From Baffinella frigidus (taxonomy: Eukaryota; Cryptophyceae; Cryptomonadales; Baffinellaceae), in contig MU647485.1 of NCBI GenBank assembly GCA_026770585.1, forward strand, positions 1 through 10,756: DNA of 10,756 nt. The letters are read 5' to 3'. Of the stretch, positions 1-5,098 are shown piece by piece. How positions within the stretch are numbered: position 1 is the first letter of the stretch; every line of letters starts with the position of its first letter. The position numbers were made by a program, and so were the translations under genes. Below the pieces are notes generated by a model. That model saw nothing but the letters and a program-made list of their open reading frames with translations, was not told the DNA's origin and did not search any database.

Positions 1-1
1 A

Positions 2-80
<79 letters not shown>
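1..80. repeat. (AT)n microsatellite
   Basis: Almost uninterrupted AT dinucleotide repeat with two small phase slips. It runs off the left edge of the window, so its full length is unknown. Confidence 0.97.
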
Positions 81-84
<4 letters not shown>

Positions 85-257
85 TGGGATTCCAAGCCGT
101 TACTCATTTATTACTACATTTTTCATTTATCACGCATTCAGACCGAAAATGTAGTGATAAATCCTGTCAAAATGGCGGTTAGTAAAATGTGTTTGAACAG
201 AGTGATTCTTAATTAGTCACACGGAAATGTATGGGCCGGTCTGCGAAGCCTGCTGTG

Positions 258-325
258 GATGAGTTGATCCACTTGCTGCCGTGCCCCGTCCCAAACGGCG
301 AGACCCACCTCGAGCGCCTCAAGGC
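258..325 (-). pseudogene. Protein-like segment, copy 1, strand uncertain
   Basis: This 68-bp GC-rich block is open on both strands. The minus strand reads CLEALEVGLAVWDGARQQVD followed by QLI; the plus strand reads DELIHLLPCPVPNGETHLER followed by L. Between this block and its duplicate at 486-553 only two bases differ. In the minus frame both differences fall at third codon positions and are silent (CTT/CTG Leu, CAA/CAG Gln). In the plus frame one is silent and one changes Lys to Gln. That weakly favours a minus-strand exon remnant. I do not recognise the family, and no splice sites or start can be fixed. Confidence 0.35.
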
Positions 326-370
326 AGCCCCCTCCACACAGTGGGCTTCCAAGGAAATTTCGACTGAAAA

Positions 371-407
371 TATAATAATAATAGTAGTAACAATAGTAAT
401 AATAAAT
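371..407. repeat. TAA/TAG trinucleotide microsatellite
   Basis: Impure ATA/ATAG/TAA triplets within the second unit of the duplication. The matching part of the first unit is much shorter, so this is an expansion specific to unit 2. Confidence 0.85.
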
Positions 408-485
408 CTGGTCGAAATGTCGGGTGATAAGATCTCTTTGCACCGAGTGGTTCTTAATTAGTACCACGAGAATAGATGGACCGAC

Positions 486-553
486 GATGAGTTGATCCAC
501 CTGCTGCCGTGCCCCGTCCCAAACGGCGAGACCCACCTCGAGCGCCTCCAGGC
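486..553 (-). pseudogene. Protein-like segment, copy 2, strand uncertain
   Basis: Second copy of the block at 258-325, differing at two positions. On the minus strand the frame continues upstream through a short Cys-Leu-Ala stretch. It then meets the G-rich strand of the telomere-like array, with TTCAG just before GGTGTTTGG. TTCAG could be a splice acceptor, which would make the array intronic; this is inference. On the plus strand the frame stops soon after the block. Confidence 0.35.
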
Positions 554-691
554 AAGCCAAACACCCTGAACCCTGAACCCTAAACACGAAACACGAAACA
601 CGAAACCCCAAACCCTGAACCCTAAACCCTAAACCCTAAACCCCCAAAAAATAAACCCCTACAAACAGTGAAACCCCAAACCCGAACCCAG

Positions 692-736
692 CTGAACACG
701 ATCGACATGTGGACGGCGCTGGGCTGGCTCTTCTTC
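692..736 (+). pseudogene. ABCG-like terminal exon fragment, copy 1
   Basis: Reads LNTIDMWTALGWLFF and then runs into telomere-like repeat. It starts directly after CCCAG, which resembles a splice acceptor. The upstream 30 bp (about 660-691) also match the bases before copy 4, so copy 1 and copy 4 arose from a duplication that included flanking sequence. Confidence 0.55.
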
Positions 737-800
737 TCAACCCTAAACCTTCAACCCTTAACCCTTAACCCTTAACCCTGAACACTAAACCTCAAACCAG

Positions 801-821
801 CTGAATGCCGTCGACATATGA
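801..821 (+). pseudogene. ABCG-like exon fragment, copy 2 (very short)
   Basis: Follows CAG and reads LNAVDI before a TGA stop, after which telomere-like repeats resume. It matches only the first six codons of the longer copies. Confidence 0.4.
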
Positions 822-869
822 AACCCGAAACCCTAAACCATCACCCCTAAACTCTAACATTTCAAACAG

Positions 870-917
870 CTGGACACAATCGACATGTGGGCGGCGCTCG
901 GCTGGCTCTTCTTCTAA
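870..917 (+). pseudogene. ABCG-like exon fragment, copy 3
   Basis: Follows AACAG and reads LDTIDMWAALGWLFF, ending in TAA where telomere-like sequence resumes. It differs from copy 1 by a few bases. It breaks off at about the same codon as copy 1, which suggests both come from one truncated unit that was then multiplied within the array. Confidence 0.5.
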
Positions 918-1052
918 ACTCTACACCCCAACTCCTAGCCCCTAAACACTAAACCACAAACCCTAAACCCTAAGCCCTAAACCCTTCAAAGATTAAACCC
1001 CACATGCGGGTTTGGGGTTTTACAAAAAGTGAAACCCCCAACCCGAAAACAG

Positions 1053-1317
1053 CTGGACACGATCGACATGTGGACGGCGCTCGGCTGGCTCCTCTTCTAC
1101 TTCGTGGCCTTCCGGGCCCTCGCTTTCGCGGCGCTCCGCTGGAGGTACACTACCACCAGCCCTCCGAGGCGGACCAAATCGAGGCTCGAGCATGCGATAA
1201 TTTCTCGGGCGGCACCTTCGAAAACGAATGTGCTTCCTGGGGAAATTGCTACAAACAATCGTCGGTTTGGTCCGCCTCGTAGGGCTGGTGGTAGTTAGTA
1301 GGAGATACACTGCTTAG
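1053..1317 (+). pseudogene. ABCG-type transporter C-terminal exon, longest copy, interrupted
   Basis: After an AACAG acceptor-like site the frame reads LDTIDMWTALGWLLFYFV and then AFRALAFAALRWRYT (to 1151). ABCG-family (White/PDR half-transporter) proteins typically end with such a segment: a Trp-containing loop, a last hydrophobic helix, an FR.LA..ALR motif and a short basic tail. These pumps export lipids or hydrophobic compounds; this helix would lie in the membrane domain. At 1149-1300 an inverted-repeat element interrupts the exon. Beyond it, 1303-1317 reads Arg-Tyr-Thr-Ala-stop in line with the left side, giving a normal ABCG-like end. Only the last exon is present. It may be a dead fragment or the end of a gene whose upstream exons lie elsewhere. 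Family assignment is from motif memory only. Confidence 0.5.
1149..1300. mobile_element. Inverted-repeat element inside the ABCG-like exon
   Basis: The left arm 1149-1178 and right arm 1266-1295 are 30-bp inverted repeats with one mismatch, starting ACTACCACCAGCCCT. About 87 bp separate them. The flanks GGAGGTACAC (1141-1150) and GGAGATACAC (1301-1310) are near-identical direct repeats, consistent with a target-site duplication of about 9-10 bp. The exact element borders overlap the repeat by a few bases, so superfamily cannot be stated. No coding capacity. Confidence 0.65.
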
Positions 1318-1332
1318 TCATCCCAAACCCAG

Positions 1333-1374
1333 CTGGGTACCATCCACATGTAGACGGCACTCCTCTGGTACCGC
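1333..1374 (+). pseudogene. ABCG-like exon fragment, copy 5 (decayed)
   Basis: Follows CCCAG and resembles the start of the other copies. It reads Leu-Gly-Thr-Ile-His-Met and then has TAG where the others have TGG (Trp), followed by Thr-Ala-Leu. The most diverged copy, just downstream of the longest one. Confidence 0.4.
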
Positions 1375-1385
1375 ACACAACCTCA

Positions 1386-1520
1386 TCTCCGCAAAAGTAT
1401 TAATGAATTGCTTTTGATGCAACGAAAATCACTGCTCAATTACTTTACTATTACTAGTATGCCCCAATCGTGTAGTAAATTTCGTTGTCCAACAGCAATT
1501 AATCAACGCTTCTGCGGAGA
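1386..1520. mobile_element. MITE-like inverted-repeat element
   Basis: Long imperfect terminal inverted repeats of about 45-48 bp start TCTCCGCAAAAG on the left and end GCGGAGA on the right. The short AT-rich centre includes ATTACTTTACTATTACTAG. Its low GC stands out from the neighbours. No coding capacity. The target duplication is unclear, possibly AT. Confidence 0.65.
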
Positions 1521-1652
1521 ATAAACCGTAACCAGTCACGACTGGCACGGGGTGGCTCGCAGCCCCATCCGTCTCTGGGTGTTCAGTGACGAACACATTT
1601 TGTGTTTTGTGAGGTGTGTTTGGAATCGACGGTCCTTTGCACCAAGGCGCAC
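1521..1652. other. Unassigned spacer
   Basis: Apparently unique, mixed-composition sequence between two mobile elements. It has a short GT-rich stretch (TTTTGTGTTTTGTGAGG). I see no gene, RNA or repeat in it. Confidence 0.5.
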
Positions 1653-1740
1653 TACAGGGGTACCTCGCTGATGAGAAAGCGCACCCCCCCTTAGGACCAC
1701 CACAGGGCCCTAGGCATAGGCATACCGTAGGGTCCTAGGA
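1653..1740 (+). mobile_element. Family A MITE, 3'-truncated copy
   Basis: The left end TACAGGGGTACCTCGCT, the C tract, and the core GGGCCCTAGGCATAGGCATA and GTAGGGTCCTAGGA are present. The right arm (poly-G and TTATGAGCGAGG) is missing and replaced by a pyrimidine-rich tract. CTGATGAG replaces the usual CTCATAAG, so this is a diverged copy. Confidence 0.8.
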
Positions 1741-1870
1741 CCTTAATCTCCTTAATCTCCCTTAGTCCTCATGTTCTTGTGTCTCCCTTATCTCCCTCAT
1801 CTGTATTATCCTGTCTCCCTCATCTCCTTTATCTCCCTTAGTTTCCTCTTCATCCCCTTAATCCACCCTG
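1741..1870. repeat. Degenerate pyrimidine-rich tract (CTCCCTTAT-like)
   Basis: Imperfect repeats of TCTCCCTTA, TCTCCCTCA and TAATCTCC run continuously. It begins exactly where the truncated A element ends. Confidence 0.75.
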
Positions 1871-1922
1871 GAGGCAGGGTGGGGGTATTTTGAGCATTCT
1901 TAAGTCAACTCCCCTTGGAATG

Positions 1923-1938
1923 GACTGAGATCTCAGTC
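1923..1938. repeat. 16-bp perfect palindrome
   Basis: GACTGAGATCTCAGTC is exactly self-complementary. No neighbouring gene suggests a role; it may be chance or a remnant of an inverted-repeat element. Confidence 0.5.
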
Positions 1939-2077
1939 CCCCGTGATGAATGGATCTGGTACAAAACGGTCGTATAAGTATTTTAGTGGTACAAATCCTG
2001 TCAACTTTTGCGATAAGGGGTTATTCGGGATTGGCCGCAAGTCCCCTCCAGGGTGGATATTCTTTTCTGAGAGGAGA
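1939..2077. other. Spacer with a dispersed GTACAAATCCTGTCAAC motif
   Basis: At about 1986-2006 the stretch GGTACAAATCCTGTCAACTT resembles GGTACAAATCCGTCAACTTT in the 86-bp tandem repeat at the right end of the window. It also faintly resembles AAATCCTGTCAAAATGG near 142. It may be a scattered fragment of that repeat. Otherwise nothing recognisable. Confidence 0.35.
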
Positions 2078-2106
2078 CGCTTTCTTACGAGCGAGGTGCC
2101 CCTGAG
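2078..2106. mobile_element. Family A MITE, solo right arm
   Basis: CGCTTTCTTACGAGCGAGGTGCCCCTG matches the A right end with two or three changes. No poly-G tract, core or left arm precedes it, so this is a terminal relic. Confidence 0.65.
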
Positions 2107-2437
2107 GTGTAGGACGAACCCGCCGCGGGCCGTTAGGTCGACTGTATGCGGGGTAGGTGTGCTCATAGAGAGGGGCGAAAAGGAACATGTCGATGGGGGA
2201 TGGGTTGGTGTGAGAAACCAAAACGATGGGGGATGGGGCGGTGTAGCGTGGGTTCTTCCTCGTGCAAGACGGTCGTGGCTCCGCATTCATGTGCAGGAGA
2301 GGAACGTGTGTTTATTACGGATCGAAACCAACACGCCCACCATGTATTCCCGTCCGTGAAGGCCTGACAGGGTCACACGAAAGAGGCGCATGTTTTTAAT
2401 GTTTCAGTTTAAATGTTTATTTTTGCCATGTAGTCAA
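2107..2437. other. Unassigned stretch with a short G-rich duplication
   Basis: Contains CGATGGGGGATGGG twice about 34 bp apart (near 2190 and 2224), each followed by a GGTGT-type stretch. The overlapping open frames here have no recognisable domain and look like chance frames in GC-rich DNA. The right part (2370-2437) is more AT-rich and unremarkable. Confidence 0.45.
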
Positions 2438-2476
2438 CTCACGGCGACCCTCTTCCCCCGCCAACCTCCCAAACTC

Positions 2477-2530
2477 CCCAAACCCCACAAACCCCACAAA
2501 CCCCACAAACCCCACAAACCCCACAAACCC
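2477..2530. repeat. 9-bp minisatellite AAACCCCAC
   Basis: About six tandem units of AAACCCCAC with almost no variation, flanked by looser CCAAACCCC-type sequence. It would translate as repeated Lys-Pro-His, but no gene context supports translation. Confidence 0.9.
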
Positions 2531-2594
2531 ACGCCCCTAAACTCCAAACCCCAAACCCCGCCAGGACCAGCAAAATGCTCCAAGGGGAGGGTCG

Positions 2595-2649
2595 CGGCGC
2601 GATCCAGCCGAAGGCCAAGCCCGATGGTGCCAAGCTCAAGGGCCAGTGA
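2595..2649 (+). pseudogene. Lys/Pro/Ala-rich protein tail, copy 1
   Basis: Ends AIQPKAKPDGAKLKGQ followed by TGA, then a shared 3' flank (GGGCATTCTGAACCTGCTGG). The lysine-proline-alanine composition resembles the C-terminal tail of a linker histone H1 or another basic nuclear or ribosomal protein. This rests on composition alone. Three more copies follow within 550 bp. No upstream exon is seen; the frame runs back into C-rich minisatellite. Confidence 0.4.
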
Positions 2650-2684
2650 GGGCATTCTGAACCTGCTGGAACCTTCGGGTGGCC

Positions 2685-2739
2685 CGGCGCGATCAAGCCG
2701 AAGGCCAAGCCCGCGGCTACCAAGCCCAAGGGACAGTGA
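2685..2739 (+). pseudogene. Lys/Pro/Ala-rich protein tail, copy 2
   Basis: Ninety bases downstream of copy 1 the same unit recurs, reading AIKPKAKPAATKPKGQ then TGA. Differences from copy 1 mostly keep the basic, proline-rich character. A family A MITE starts 13 bases after the stop. The 90-bp offset shows a direct tandem duplication of the terminal coding segment plus part of its 3' flank. Confidence 0.4.
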
Positions 2740-2751
2740 GTGTGCGGACCC

Positions 2752-2872
2752 ACAGGGGTACCTCGCTCATGAGAAACCGCCCCCCCCCCTAGGGCCACCG
2801 TAGGACTCTAGGCATAGCCCTACTGTAGGGTCCTAGGGGGTGGCGGTTTCTTGTGAGCGAGGCACCCCTGTA
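2752..2872 (+). mobile_element. Family A MITE, complete copy
   Basis: Both ends are present: ACAGGGGTACCTCGCTCAT on the left and GAGCGAGGCACCCCTGTA on the right. The C tract, the GGACTCTAGGCATAGCCC core, CTACTGTAGGGTCCTAG and the G tract lie between. It sits between copies 2 and 3 of the basic protein tail, so it probably entered after those copies arose. Confidence 0.92.
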
Positions 2873-2902
2873 GGGCCCTATCTACAGGGTAGCTACAGGG
2901 TA

Positions 2903-2953
2903 GCCTTCAAGGCGAAGGCAAAGCCCGCGGCGGCCAAGCTCAAGGGGCAGTGA
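2903..2953 (+). pseudogene. Lys/Pro/Ala-rich protein tail, copy 3
   Basis: Reads AFKAKAKPAAAKLKGQ then TGA. Instead of the 3' flank of copies 1 and 4 it is followed by GGTTCTTTAGGTCC, the edge of a family G repeat, so its original downstream sequence has been replaced. Confidence 0.4.
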
Positions 2954-2954
2954 G

Positions 2955-3022
2955 GTTCTTTAGGTCCTTTAGGTTATTTTCACTCCCACCATAGGCGGAC
3001 TCTGGAACTGGTTCTGTAGCAA
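2955..3022 (-). repeat. Family G repeat, partial arm
   Basis: TTAGGTCCTTTAGGTT followed by CCATAGGCGGAC and TCTGGAACTGGTTCTG matches the arms near 6988-7071, 7588-7640 and 8558-8646. Only the inner part is present. Confidence 0.65.
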
Positions 3023-3057
3023 CGCCCAGCATCCTGTTGGGTCGCGTCAAGCCTCCC

Positions 3058-3162
3058 TATCCCTTAAGTGGCCAGCCGGTCAAAATTGACCCGCGAGAGG
3101 TCCTAGGCAGGTCCTAGGGCCCTACGGTAGGGCGTATGAGCCTACTGGGCACTTAAGGGATA
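3058..3162 (+). mobile_element. Family B MITE, 105 bp (GTCAA subfamily)
   Basis: The ends are TATCCCTTAAGTGGCC and CACTTAAGGGATA, with TA at both. Next to the left end is the palindrome GGTCAAAATTGACC, then GGTCCTAGGCAGGTCCTAGG, CCCTACGGTAGGGCGTATGA and the right end. It lies between tail copies 3 and 4. No coding capacity. The TA ends are consistent with TA-targeting transposases such as Tc1/mariner-type, but no enzyme is visible. Confidence 0.88.
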
Positions 3163-3182
3163 CAGAGAATCGCAGCAGAAAC

Positions 3183-3235
3183 CGGCTCAAGGGACAGTGA
3201 GGGCCTCCTGAACCTGCTGAACCTTGAGGGTTCGG
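3183..3235 (+). pseudogene. Lys/Pro/Ala-rich protein tail, copy 4 (end and flank only)
   Basis: Only Leu-Lys-Gly-Gln-stop (stop at 3198-3200) remains of the coding part. The flank GGGCCTCCTGAACCTGCTG and the following CTT...TTCGGG match the flank of copy 1. The upstream coding part is missing near the B element at 3058-3162. Confidence 0.4.
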
Positions 3236-3237
3236 GG

Positions 3238-3375
3238 GTACCCTAGGACCCTACAACCCTAGGACCGCAGAACCCCAGGACCCTAGGACCCTAGGAACCT
3301 AGGACCTTAGGAACCTACGACCCTAGGTCCCGAGGACCCTAGGGTTCTGGGACTCTAGGACCCTAGGACCCTACA
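3238..3375. repeat. CCTAGGACC minisatellite
   Basis: About a dozen imperfect units of roughly 10 bp (CCCTAGGA, CCTTAGGA, CCGAGGA). The unit matches part of the core of families A and B, so the array may have grown from a MITE core; it merges into the A fragment on its right. Confidence 0.8.
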
Positions 3376-3449
3376 GTAGGCCAATTCCTAGGGCCCAACG
3401 GTTGTCCTGGGGGGGGGGGGGGGCTTCTTCCGAGCGAGGCGTCCCTGCA
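3362..3449 (-). mobile_element. Family A MITE, left part missing, with 15-G run
   Basis: The core CCTAGGACCCTACAGTAGGC, then CCTAGGGCCC, a G run (3409-3423) and the arm CTTCTTCCGAGCGAGGCG. Core order shows it is reversed relative to the commonest copies. The outer left arm has been replaced by the CCTAGGACC minisatellite. The 15-G run is the longest homopolymer seen here. Confidence 0.75.
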
Positions 3450-3498
3450 GATGGGCCCGCCGCGGGTCTAGGTAGTTGACTGATTGCAATCTGTTAAC
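3450..3498. other. Short spacer
   Basis: Separates two A elements and contains TAGTTGACTGATTGC; the TAGTTGACTGA part recurs near 3720. No gene. Confidence 0.4.
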
Positions 3499-3616
3499 TA
3501 CAGGGGTACCTCGCTCATAAGAAAACGCATCCCCCCCTAGGACCACCATGAGGCCCTAGGCATGGTCCTACTGTAGGGTCCCAGGGGGGGGCGGTTTCAT
3601 GAGCGAGGTACCCCTA
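3499..3616 (+). mobile_element. Family A MITE, complete copy abutting family B
   Basis: The left end is TACAGGGGTACCTCGCTCAT. The right end ACCCCTA lacks the usual TG before the last TA. That final TA (3615-3616) is also the first TA of the family B element that follows, so the two elements share their boundary. The core is in the commonest orientation. Confidence 0.92.
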
Positions 3617-3719
3617 TCCCTCAAGTGGCCAGTAGGCTCATACGCCCTACCGTAGGGCCCTAGGACCTGCCTAGGACCTCTTGGGGGTCAAATTTGACCG
3701 CATGGCCACTTGAGTGATA
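3615..3719 (-). mobile_element. Family B MITE, 105 bp (GTCAA subfamily), reversed
   Basis: The ends are TATCCCTCAAGTGGCC and CCACTTGAGTGATA. Order from the left: CATACGCCCTACCGTAGGGC, CCTAGGACCTGCCTAGGACC, then the palindrome GGTCAAATTTGACC. This is the reverse of the copy at 3058. Confidence 0.88.
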
Positions 3720-3894
3720 GTTGACTGACCACACAGGAGCGCAGTATTGGTCGGTAAGGATATCCGTAGGAACACCCCTATGTCCCTATGGATGGCCTAC
3801 CGTAGGATCCGCACCCTCTTAGGACCCTACAGCCTGTCTTGGGGTGGGGGGCGGCCGGGTTGGTGTATTCGAGGTATGTGTGATGTGCCGCGGG
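3720..3894. other. Spacer without a recognisable gene
   Basis: Includes CTACCGTAGGATCC and TCTTAGGACCCTACAG, weak echoes of MITE cores, plus a G-rich run. A short frame here continues into the neighbouring A element and is not a gene. Confidence 0.45.
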
Positions 3895-4016
3895 TACAGG
3901 GGTACCTCGCTCATAAGAAACCGCCCTCCTCCCTAGGACCACCATAGGGCCCTAGGCATAGTCCTACTGTAGGGTCCTAGGGGGGGGCAGTTTCTTATGA
4001 GCGAGGTACCCCTGTA
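3895..4016 (+). mobile_element. Family A MITE, full-length 122 bp reference copy
   Basis: Perfectly matched ends (TACAGGGGTACCTCGCTCAT and its complement), GAAACCGCC then a C tract, GGACCACCATAGGGCCCTAG, GCATAGTCCTACTGTAGGG, a G tract and the right arm. Nearly the whole element folds back on itself; a short asymmetric core gives its orientation. It abuts composite E. No ORF of its own. Confidence 0.95.
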
Positions 4017-4112
4017 CACGCGATGTGAGCCTCGGTCGGACAGGTGATGAGCCTCAATGGTTGACTAATGAAGGTAAGTTCTCTCTCGCTTGTGTGTCGG
4101 GCCTTGGCCGGC

Positions 4113-4384
4113 GCGGCCTCTCCCCTCCCAAGCGGGGTCACATCTGGTAGCGAAGGTCGTTCCGGGGCTCTGTTCCCCGGAACGATCAACGGATGGCAGG
4201 AAAAACAGCGGGCGGAGCGCTCGCGAAGCGGCACACTGGGGTTGACGGGCGGCCTCTCCCCTCCCAAGCGGGGTCACATCTGGTAGCGAAGGTCGTTCCG
4301 GGGCTCTGTTCCCCGGAACGATCAACGGATGGCAGGAAAAACAGCGGGCGGAGCGCTCGCGAAGCGGCACACTGGGGTTGACGG
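4113..4384. repeat. Two identical 136-bp tandem repeats inside E
   Basis: Unit 1 is 4113-4248 and unit 2 is 4249-4384. I find no difference between them, so the duplication is recent or is kept uniform. Each unit starts GCGGCCTCTCCCCTCCCAAG and ends CACTGGGGTTGACGG. They are GC-rich with a strong internal hairpin. Confidence 0.9.
4158..4184. repeat. Strong hairpin in the E unit (repeated at 4294-4320)
   Basis: CGTTCCGGGG and CCCCGGAACG form a perfect 10-bp stem around a 7-base loop (CTCTGTT). The second tandem unit repeats it 136 bp later. No U-tract follows, and a bacterial terminator is not expected here. Confidence 0.8.
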
Positions 4385-4472
4385 AAATGACGGGGCCGCG
4401 ACGCCTCTTGGCGATGGGGAGATCCCCGGAGTCAACCATTGAGGCTCATCACCTGTCCGACCGAGGCTCACA

Positions 4473-4548
4473 CGCGACGTGCGGGAGTTGAAGACTGCCT
4501 CTCTCGAGAGTGCGAGCACCGAGGTCTGAAGTGCGATTCGCTTACATG
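4473..4548. other. Short spacer
   Basis: GC-rich spacer between E and a family B copy. It contains CTCTCTCGAGAGTG, partly self-complementary. No gene seen. Confidence 0.4.
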
Positions 4549-4651
4549 TATCCCTTAAGTGACCAACGGGCGAATCATCGCCCGTGGAAGCCCTAGGCAG
4601 GTCCTAGGGCCCTACCGTTGGGCGTATGAGCCTGCTGGCCACTTAAGGGAT
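4549..4651 (+). mobile_element. Family B MITE, GGGCG-hairpin subfamily
   Basis: The ends are TATCCCTTAAGTGACC and CCACTTAAGGGAT. The core AGGCAGGTCCTAGGGCCCTA matches the 3058 copy, but the GTCAA palindrome next to the left end is replaced by ACGGGCGAATCATCGCCCGT, a different hairpin. Confidence 0.85.
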
Positions 4652-4735
4652 GGTTCCCGGCTGCTGGGAATGTGATCCAAACGTTGAGTATTAAATCGCC
4701 GTGCACGACCGCGGAAAGCGCATGGCGACAACCCG

Positions 4736-4879
4736 CGCAGGGCTGGAGGTGGGGGTATTCCAAAGTCATTCTGTTGAGGGAAATGGTATTCAAACGTCAA
4801 TTTTGGGAAGAAAACGGCTCCAAGGGCGACCCAATGGCTCAAAGGGCGACCCTGGAATACCCCCCCGAAGGGCCCTGCG
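4736..4879. mobile_element. Foldback element with GTATTCCA arms
   Basis: The left arm (4736-4762: CGCAGGGCTGG, then GGGGGTATTCCA) pairs with the right arm (4853-4879: TGGAATACCCCCC, then GGGCCCTGCG) with small gaps. The interior holds an approximate direct repeat of GGCTCCAAGGGCGACCCA. No coding capacity or recognised family. Confidence 0.6.
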
Positions 4880-4917
4880 TGGGAGGGGAGACGTGGGGCC
4901 TGAAATCCGAATACGTG

Positions 4918-5027
4918 TGAAGGGGTACCTCGCTCATAAGAAGCGCCCCCCCTAGGGACACCGTAGGGCCCTCGGCATAGGTAGGGTCCTAGGGGGTGCG
5001 GTTTCTTATGAGCGAGGTACCCCCTGT
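4918..5027 (+). mobile_element. Family A MITE, shortened core
   Basis: The left end is degraded (TGAAGGGGTACCTCGC); the right end is GAGCGAGGTACCCCCTGTG. The core lacks the TCCTACT part, reading CGGCATAGGTAGGGTCCTAG, so the element is about 110 bp. Confidence 0.9.
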
Positions 5028-5061
5028 GCAGCATGCAGCCTCCGCAGCGATCTGCTCCCGT

Positions 5062-5063
<2 letters not shown>

Positions 5064-5095
<32 letters not shown>
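5064..5095. repeat. (TA)n microsatellite at a truncated B end
   Basis: Sixteen AT units. They stand where the outer part of the family B copy at 5096-5172 should be, directly before GCCCTACGGTAGGGC. Confidence 0.95.

Positions 5096-5098
<3 letters not shown>

Larger units (their letters stand above)
130..553. repeat. Diverged tandem duplication, two units
   Basis: Two related units lie in direct orientation, about 130-325 and 361-553. Shared landmarks in order are a GAAAAT start, an AAATCCTGTC-like stretch, AGTGRTTCTTAATTAG (201-216 and 446-461), and a 68-bp block (258-325 and 486-553) with only two mismatches. The second unit has gained a TAA-type microsatellite and lost about 17 bp before the conserved block. 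The block is far better conserved than the rest of the unit. Confidence 0.8.
565..1010. repeat. Degenerate telomere-like array, CCCTAAA type
   Basis: Dozens of imperfect units of CCCTAAA, CCCTGAA, CCCTTAA and CCCCAAA sit on the plus strand. Short segments of an ABCG-like exon interrupt them. The units are too impure for an active telomere, and unrelated sequence lies on both sides, so this is an interstitial array. CCCTAAA is the C-rich strand of the TTTAGGG telomere type found in plants, many green algae and some other protists. Confidence 0.85.
4024..4472. mobile_element. Composite inverted-repeat element E, 449 bp
   Basis: The ends 4024-4065 and 4431-4472 are perfect 42-bp inverted repeats (outermost bases TGTGAGCCTCGGTCGGACAG, innermost GGTTGAC). 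Similarity continues outward more loosely (CACGCGA against CGCGACGTG). Between them lie two apparently identical direct repeats of 136 bp. Frames inside come from the repeat and carry no recognised domain. The structure suggests a non-autonomous DNA transposon or another inverted-end element with an internal tandem duplication. One end recurs alone at 6171-6194. Family unknown. Confidence 0.75.

Noticed and set aside
565-1010. True chromosome end
   Set aside because: The units are highly degenerate, unrelated sequence and a duplicated block lie on the outer side, and exon pieces interrupt the array.
1943-2359. 138-codon plus-strand frame
   Set aside because: It includes a solo A arm and a fragment of a dispersed repeat, with a competing minus-strand frame of similar length; no domain is recognised.
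2390-2803. 137-codon plus-strand frame with Lys-Pro-His repeats
   Set aside because: It crosses the AAACCCCAC minisatellite and continues into an A element, in a different frame from the Lys/Pro/Ala tail.
3499-4016. CRISPR-like regular repeats
   Set aside because: The repeats are palindromic MITEs of about 120 bp with TA ends, irregular spacing and other families between them, in eukaryotic-looking DNA.
4065-4439. 124-codon minus-strand frame with a repeated peptide
   Set aside because: The peptide repeat mirrors the two 136-bp DNA units of element E; other frames are open as well and no domain is seen.
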